Source of the DNA: Anthonomus grandis grandis
Taxonomy: Eukaryota; Arthropoda; Insecta; Coleoptera; Curculionidae
DNA length: 64,000 nt
Assembly: GCF_022605725.1 (NCBI RefSeq)
Contig: NC_065567.1
Coordinates: 28,127,127 to 28,191,126 of the forward strand
Direction: 5' to 3'
The position numbers and the translations under genes were made by a program. This document shows positions 61,220 through 64,000 of the stretch, piece by piece. The notes under the pieces are model-generated. The model saw only the letters and a list, made by a program, of their open reading frames with translations, was not told the DNA's origin and did no database searches. How positions within the stretch are numbered: the first letter of the stretch is position 1; each line of letters opens with the position of its first letter.

Positions 61220-61743
61220 TTATAAATGTTGGTTATTATGTAAAAAAATTATCATTTCCACGTTTTGACCTTTCAGCTTGTTTCTCCTTTCTGACAAAAT
61301 CTGTCCTGCGGTGGAAAATGTCCTTTCAGATGGGACTGATGTTGCTACTATGCATAAGTATTTTTTTGCTAATTTACAAAGATGAGGATATATTGCCGTT
61401 CTAGCTTTCCACCAGTCTAATGGATTTTCTTTTCTGTTGAAAAGATCCTCGGCTATATAAGAGCGACATTCTAAAATAGCTGCTGTTTTTGCATCAATTT
61501 CTTTTCGCGCAGTTGCAATTTTATCAAAATCTGCCCAAATTAAATTTTTCTGTCGTTCCGTTTCGGAATCTGCTTTTTCTAGTAGATGCTCAGTTTCACG
61601 TGGTAAATCCCGGCGTTCTGCACCTATCATCCGAGCTACTTCTGTTTCCAAGTGTTCTTTGGCCAAATTGAAATTATGTTCTGATGAAAAAACGTGCATA
61701 CATACGTACGGTGGTCTGCACTTGATGCTGTATAAATAGTATA
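61220..61743 (-). pseudogene. hAT transposase C-terminal dimerisation domain (truncated)
   Basis: The minus-strand frame reads HLETEVARMIGAERRDLPRE, PLDWWKARTAIYPHLCKLAK and IVATSVPSERTFSTAGQILS, then ERRNKLKGQNVEMIIFLHNN: the classic hAT C-terminal dimerisation region (W..., S-V-P-S-E-R-x-F-S-x-A-G, NLxxEN-like). The frame is open upstream to the mariner insertion at 61743, where it ends. RNase-H residues upstream are lost. Resembles BED-zinc-finger host genes of hAT origin, but the truncation argues for a relic. Confidence 0.88.
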
Positions 61744-63152
61744 CAGGGTGTCATTGAAATGGTGTAAAAAAATTCGGGGGGTGATAGTACTCCTAAAAAT
61801 TTTAAAAAAAGTTCCTATAACTATAGGGCGGAAAATGCATATTAAGGGAGTTAGGGGCACTGAAAGGGTAAATTTAAAAAACGGTTTTTTGAAATTGTAG
61901 GCTTAAAAAATGAGATAAAATTTCGAAAAAAAATCCTCTGCCATAAATTTTGACCCAAAATCAAATAGTGATACTGAAAAATAATTTGGAAAATCGGAAA
62001 GGGTAGTTTTTGCAAGGGTAGGAGGTTAATTCGTGAATAACTTTTTTTAGGTTATTTTTTTCGCAACGTGGGTTCATTTTTTAAAAACTACATACTTTTT
62101 CCTACAAAAAAGGTACTCTTGTTGCACATCGCCCAGAACGATGGTTTTCGAGAAAATTGAAGGCAAAAAGTTTGCTCTGATAGGTTGCTAACTGGTTAAA
62201 CAACATAAACCTATGAAAGTTATGGGGTTTCAAAAGTAAACACGTAGTTATTAAATAATTAATTGAAAAATCTAAATTTTATGATTTTTAAAACATCTTA
62301 TTGCTTTAAAAAACGAAATAAACCAATTACCAAAATTCCTTATTAAAATAATGCATTTCTTAATTCATTCATAGTAAATGTTCAAAGTGACCACCATTCA
62401 TTTCAATGCAGACATCTGCTCTTCTTCTCCATGATCTGCGTACCCTGTGGAATATCCCTGGGGTTGTACGAATTTGATTGGAACAGTCGATAATGCGTTG
62501 ACGTAGTTGCTCTTCAGTATTAATCGGCACTGAGTAAACCAAAGTTTTCAAGTGGCCCCAGAAGTAGAAATCTAATGGATTAAGATCTGGTGATCTTGCT
62601 GGCCAAGCTTGTGGACTACCACGTCCTATCCAACGCCTCTCAAAAACTTGGTTTAAATGATTCCTCACCGCTAGCGAAAAATGAGCTGGTGCACCATCAT
62701 GCATGAAATACGTGATCTGCCTCTGTGCTATGGGAACTTCCTCCAAAAGTGCTGGTAGATCATGTATTAGAAAACTACAAAATTACGTGTAAACTTGTCA
62801 ACTCGCGCACGTTGAGTTTGAGAATAGGGGATTGGGTCCGCGTATTGAATATTTGGTACTCGCGGTGTAAACTAGGCTAATGAATCAAATAAGTATGCAT
62901 TTAATAAGGAATTTTGGTAATTGGTTTATTTCGTTTTTTTAAAGCAATACGATGTTTTAAAAATCATGAAATTTAGATTTTTCAATTAATTAAGCCTACA
63001 ATTTCAAAAAACCGTTTTTTAAATTTACCCTTTCAGTGCCCCTAACTCCCTTAATATGCATTTTCCACCCTATAGTTATAGGAACTTTTTTTAAAATTTT
63101 TAGGAGTACTATCACCCCCCGAATTTTTTTACACCATTTCAATGACACCCTG
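61744..63152 (-). mobile_element. DD41D mariner-type element nested in the hAT
   Basis: The ends CAGGGTGTCATTGAAATGGT and its inverted partner are TA-flanked (61742-61743 and 63153-63154). The outer inverted repeat runs about 165 bp (to 61912 and from 62990). A second inverted pair (62250-62360 and 62885-62990: AAAAATCTAAATTT, ATAAACCAATTACCAAAATTCC) is adjacent to the outer one on the right but separated by about 340 bp on the left. Length 1409 bp. Confidence 0.9.
62369..62746 (-). pseudogene. Mariner-type (DD41D) transposase, C-terminal half only
   Basis: One open frame: ITYFMHDGAPAHFSLAVRNH (second catalytic Asp), FERRWIGRGSPQAWPARSPD and LNPLDFYFWGHLKTLVYS (third Asp), ending EMNGGHFEHLL. 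Exactly 41 residues separate the two Asp, the DD41D arrangement described for rosa-type mariner relatives. The N-terminal HTH and first Asp are missing: only about 130 bp separate this frame from the inner right repeat. Internally deleted and not autonomous. Confidence 0.85.
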
Positions 63153-63263
63153 TAGAGTATAGGTATTAGGTAGTAATAATTTTTGAATTCGGTATTCGTT
63201 ACTTTGGGTATCAATGAGTAACGAGTACTCCTGTATCGAATAGTTACTTTTTCAACATCTCAA

Positions 63264-64000
63264 CGCAGTTATACACTTGCGTGCATAGAAATCGGCCCAC
63301 TGTAAACTTTTGACTTTAAATACAGGGTGTCCCGAAATTACATTGCAATATTTTTTTTTATTTGTCTAAAAATAAGACAAAAAGTCTATATACAGTATGG
63401 TTCAAAAGTGCATCGTTTTTAAGTTTTATGAATCATGTTAAAGATGGTTTTTTGTTAATATATCCGGAACGCCTAGTTGTAATATTTTGAAATTTTCAAC
63501 ATTCACTATTGGATTTATTAAAAACTGATATTGCCAAAATGTATACGGGGTCGTGTAAAATAAGTGGTCAACACTTTACAGTGTTTCCTATTTGTTTTTT
63601 GTCGGTAAATAAACCGCTCAAAGAAAACTTCCACTGGCAACAAGTATCGAACTTTCTTAAAACAGTAAATAATACCAGTTATCTGTAGACTAATAGAGTT
63701 TGGAAACTAGTTAATAAACTCCCCAATAGAAAGCACACCCGCAGGGGCTACAAATCAGTAAAATGTCGAAAACACTATTTTCGAGCCGTACATCATTATT
63801 TTACCGGAGTACGCCGGCAAATAGCCTCAAAATTGAGAACAGTCTCTCGCTTACGGACACGTAGAACGAAATGAAATACCTGGAAAAGTTTATTTTACAA
63901 ATTACTGAGGGGAGTTTGGTTTGACCTTCCTCGGGACCGGGGGGTTTTTAACATTCCATTAAGAATTGAATCTTCTTGCGGCCTGTTGGGATGCATCCCC
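63264..64000. other. Sequence after the hAT, presumably SLC6 5' intron
   Basis: A TACAGGGTGTCCCGAAAT word near 63321 resembles a mariner/MITE terminus, but its partner is not evident. No SLC6 TM1-3 coding block (such as the G-x-G-NxWRFPY motif) is present on the minus strand up to the window end. Confidence 0.4.

Larger units (their letters stand above)
60487..63263 (-). mobile_element. hAT element relic, interrupted by a mariner
   Basis: Left end TAGAGATGTTACTTTTGATT and right end (reverse complement) TTGAGATGTTGAAAAAGTAA resemble hAT termini, both followed by GTAACGAGTACT-like words. The transposase C-terminus lies near the left end. A DD41D mariner occupies 61744-63152, and only about 110 bp of hAT remain to its right, so most of the hAT gene was deleted. 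No 8-bp target duplication could be matched. Confidence 0.65.

Noticed and set aside
1..64000. CRISPR arrays, operons or prokaryotic defence systems
   Set aside because: Genes are spliced and the tandem repeats have no spacer structure; this is animal DNA.

Overview
The window looks like nuclear DNA of an insect, plausibly a beetle, though the order cannot be fixed from sequence alone. Evidence: spliced genes with GT-AG introns, an AT-rich background, a metazoan-type TIM50, an SLC6 transporter, and a heavy load of decayed animal mobile elements (piggyBac, hAT, Harbinger, several mariner/Tc1 lineages, Jockey-type reverse transcriptase relics and a Penelope-like retroelement). No bacterial-style gene organisation is present.

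Layout. 1-1974 (+): the 3' four exons of TIM50, the receptor subunit of the mitochondrial TIM23 import channel, with a Jockey-type fragment in its first visible intron. 2.0-16.1 kb: gene-poor DNA holding RT relics (3.7-4.3 kb), a TA-flanked MITE (6.2-6.8 kb), a Harbinger relic (7.0-8.0 kb), a pair of inverted AT-rich repeats (8.3-9.1 and 10.7-11.6 kb) around a GC-rich possible exon (9.6-9.96 kb), and a mariner-type element with very long terminal repeats (11.6-13.4 kb). 16.1-19.9 kb: a tandem satellite with a 506-bp unit. 21.5-33.1 kb: nested inverted repeats, a Penelope-like 3' end with a hammerhead-like ribozyme motif and a tRNA-like segment, a mariner relic, two sets of a short degenerate repeat in opposite orientations, a 1.7-kb piggyBac element and one possible exon of an unknown gene (30951-31254).

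35.7-60.3 kb and beyond (-): an SLC6-type sodium-coupled transporter. Six exons can be joined in phase (418 codons plus stop), covering the end of extracellular loop 2 through TM12 and a short C-terminal tail; exons for TM1-3 must lie beyond 64 kb. The intron between the TM9/10 and TM10/11 exons is about 15 kb and contains a 33-copy, 12.1-kb array of a 366-bp satellite, plus a separate ~170-bp tandem repeat. The next introns carry a degenerate ~170-bp repeat in both orientations, a Tc1 element, mariner relics and, upstream, a hAT element with a DD41D mariner nested in it.

The most unusual content is the satellite DNA. The two arrays are variants of one family: the 506-bp unit equals the 366-bp unit plus an internal duplication of about 140 bp, the edge units of the first array are still the short type, and the larger array is embedded within a gene. 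The second item of note is the hammerhead-like motif in the Penelope-like element. The only gene products that can be named with confidence are TIM50 and the SLC6 transporter; they have no evident functional link.
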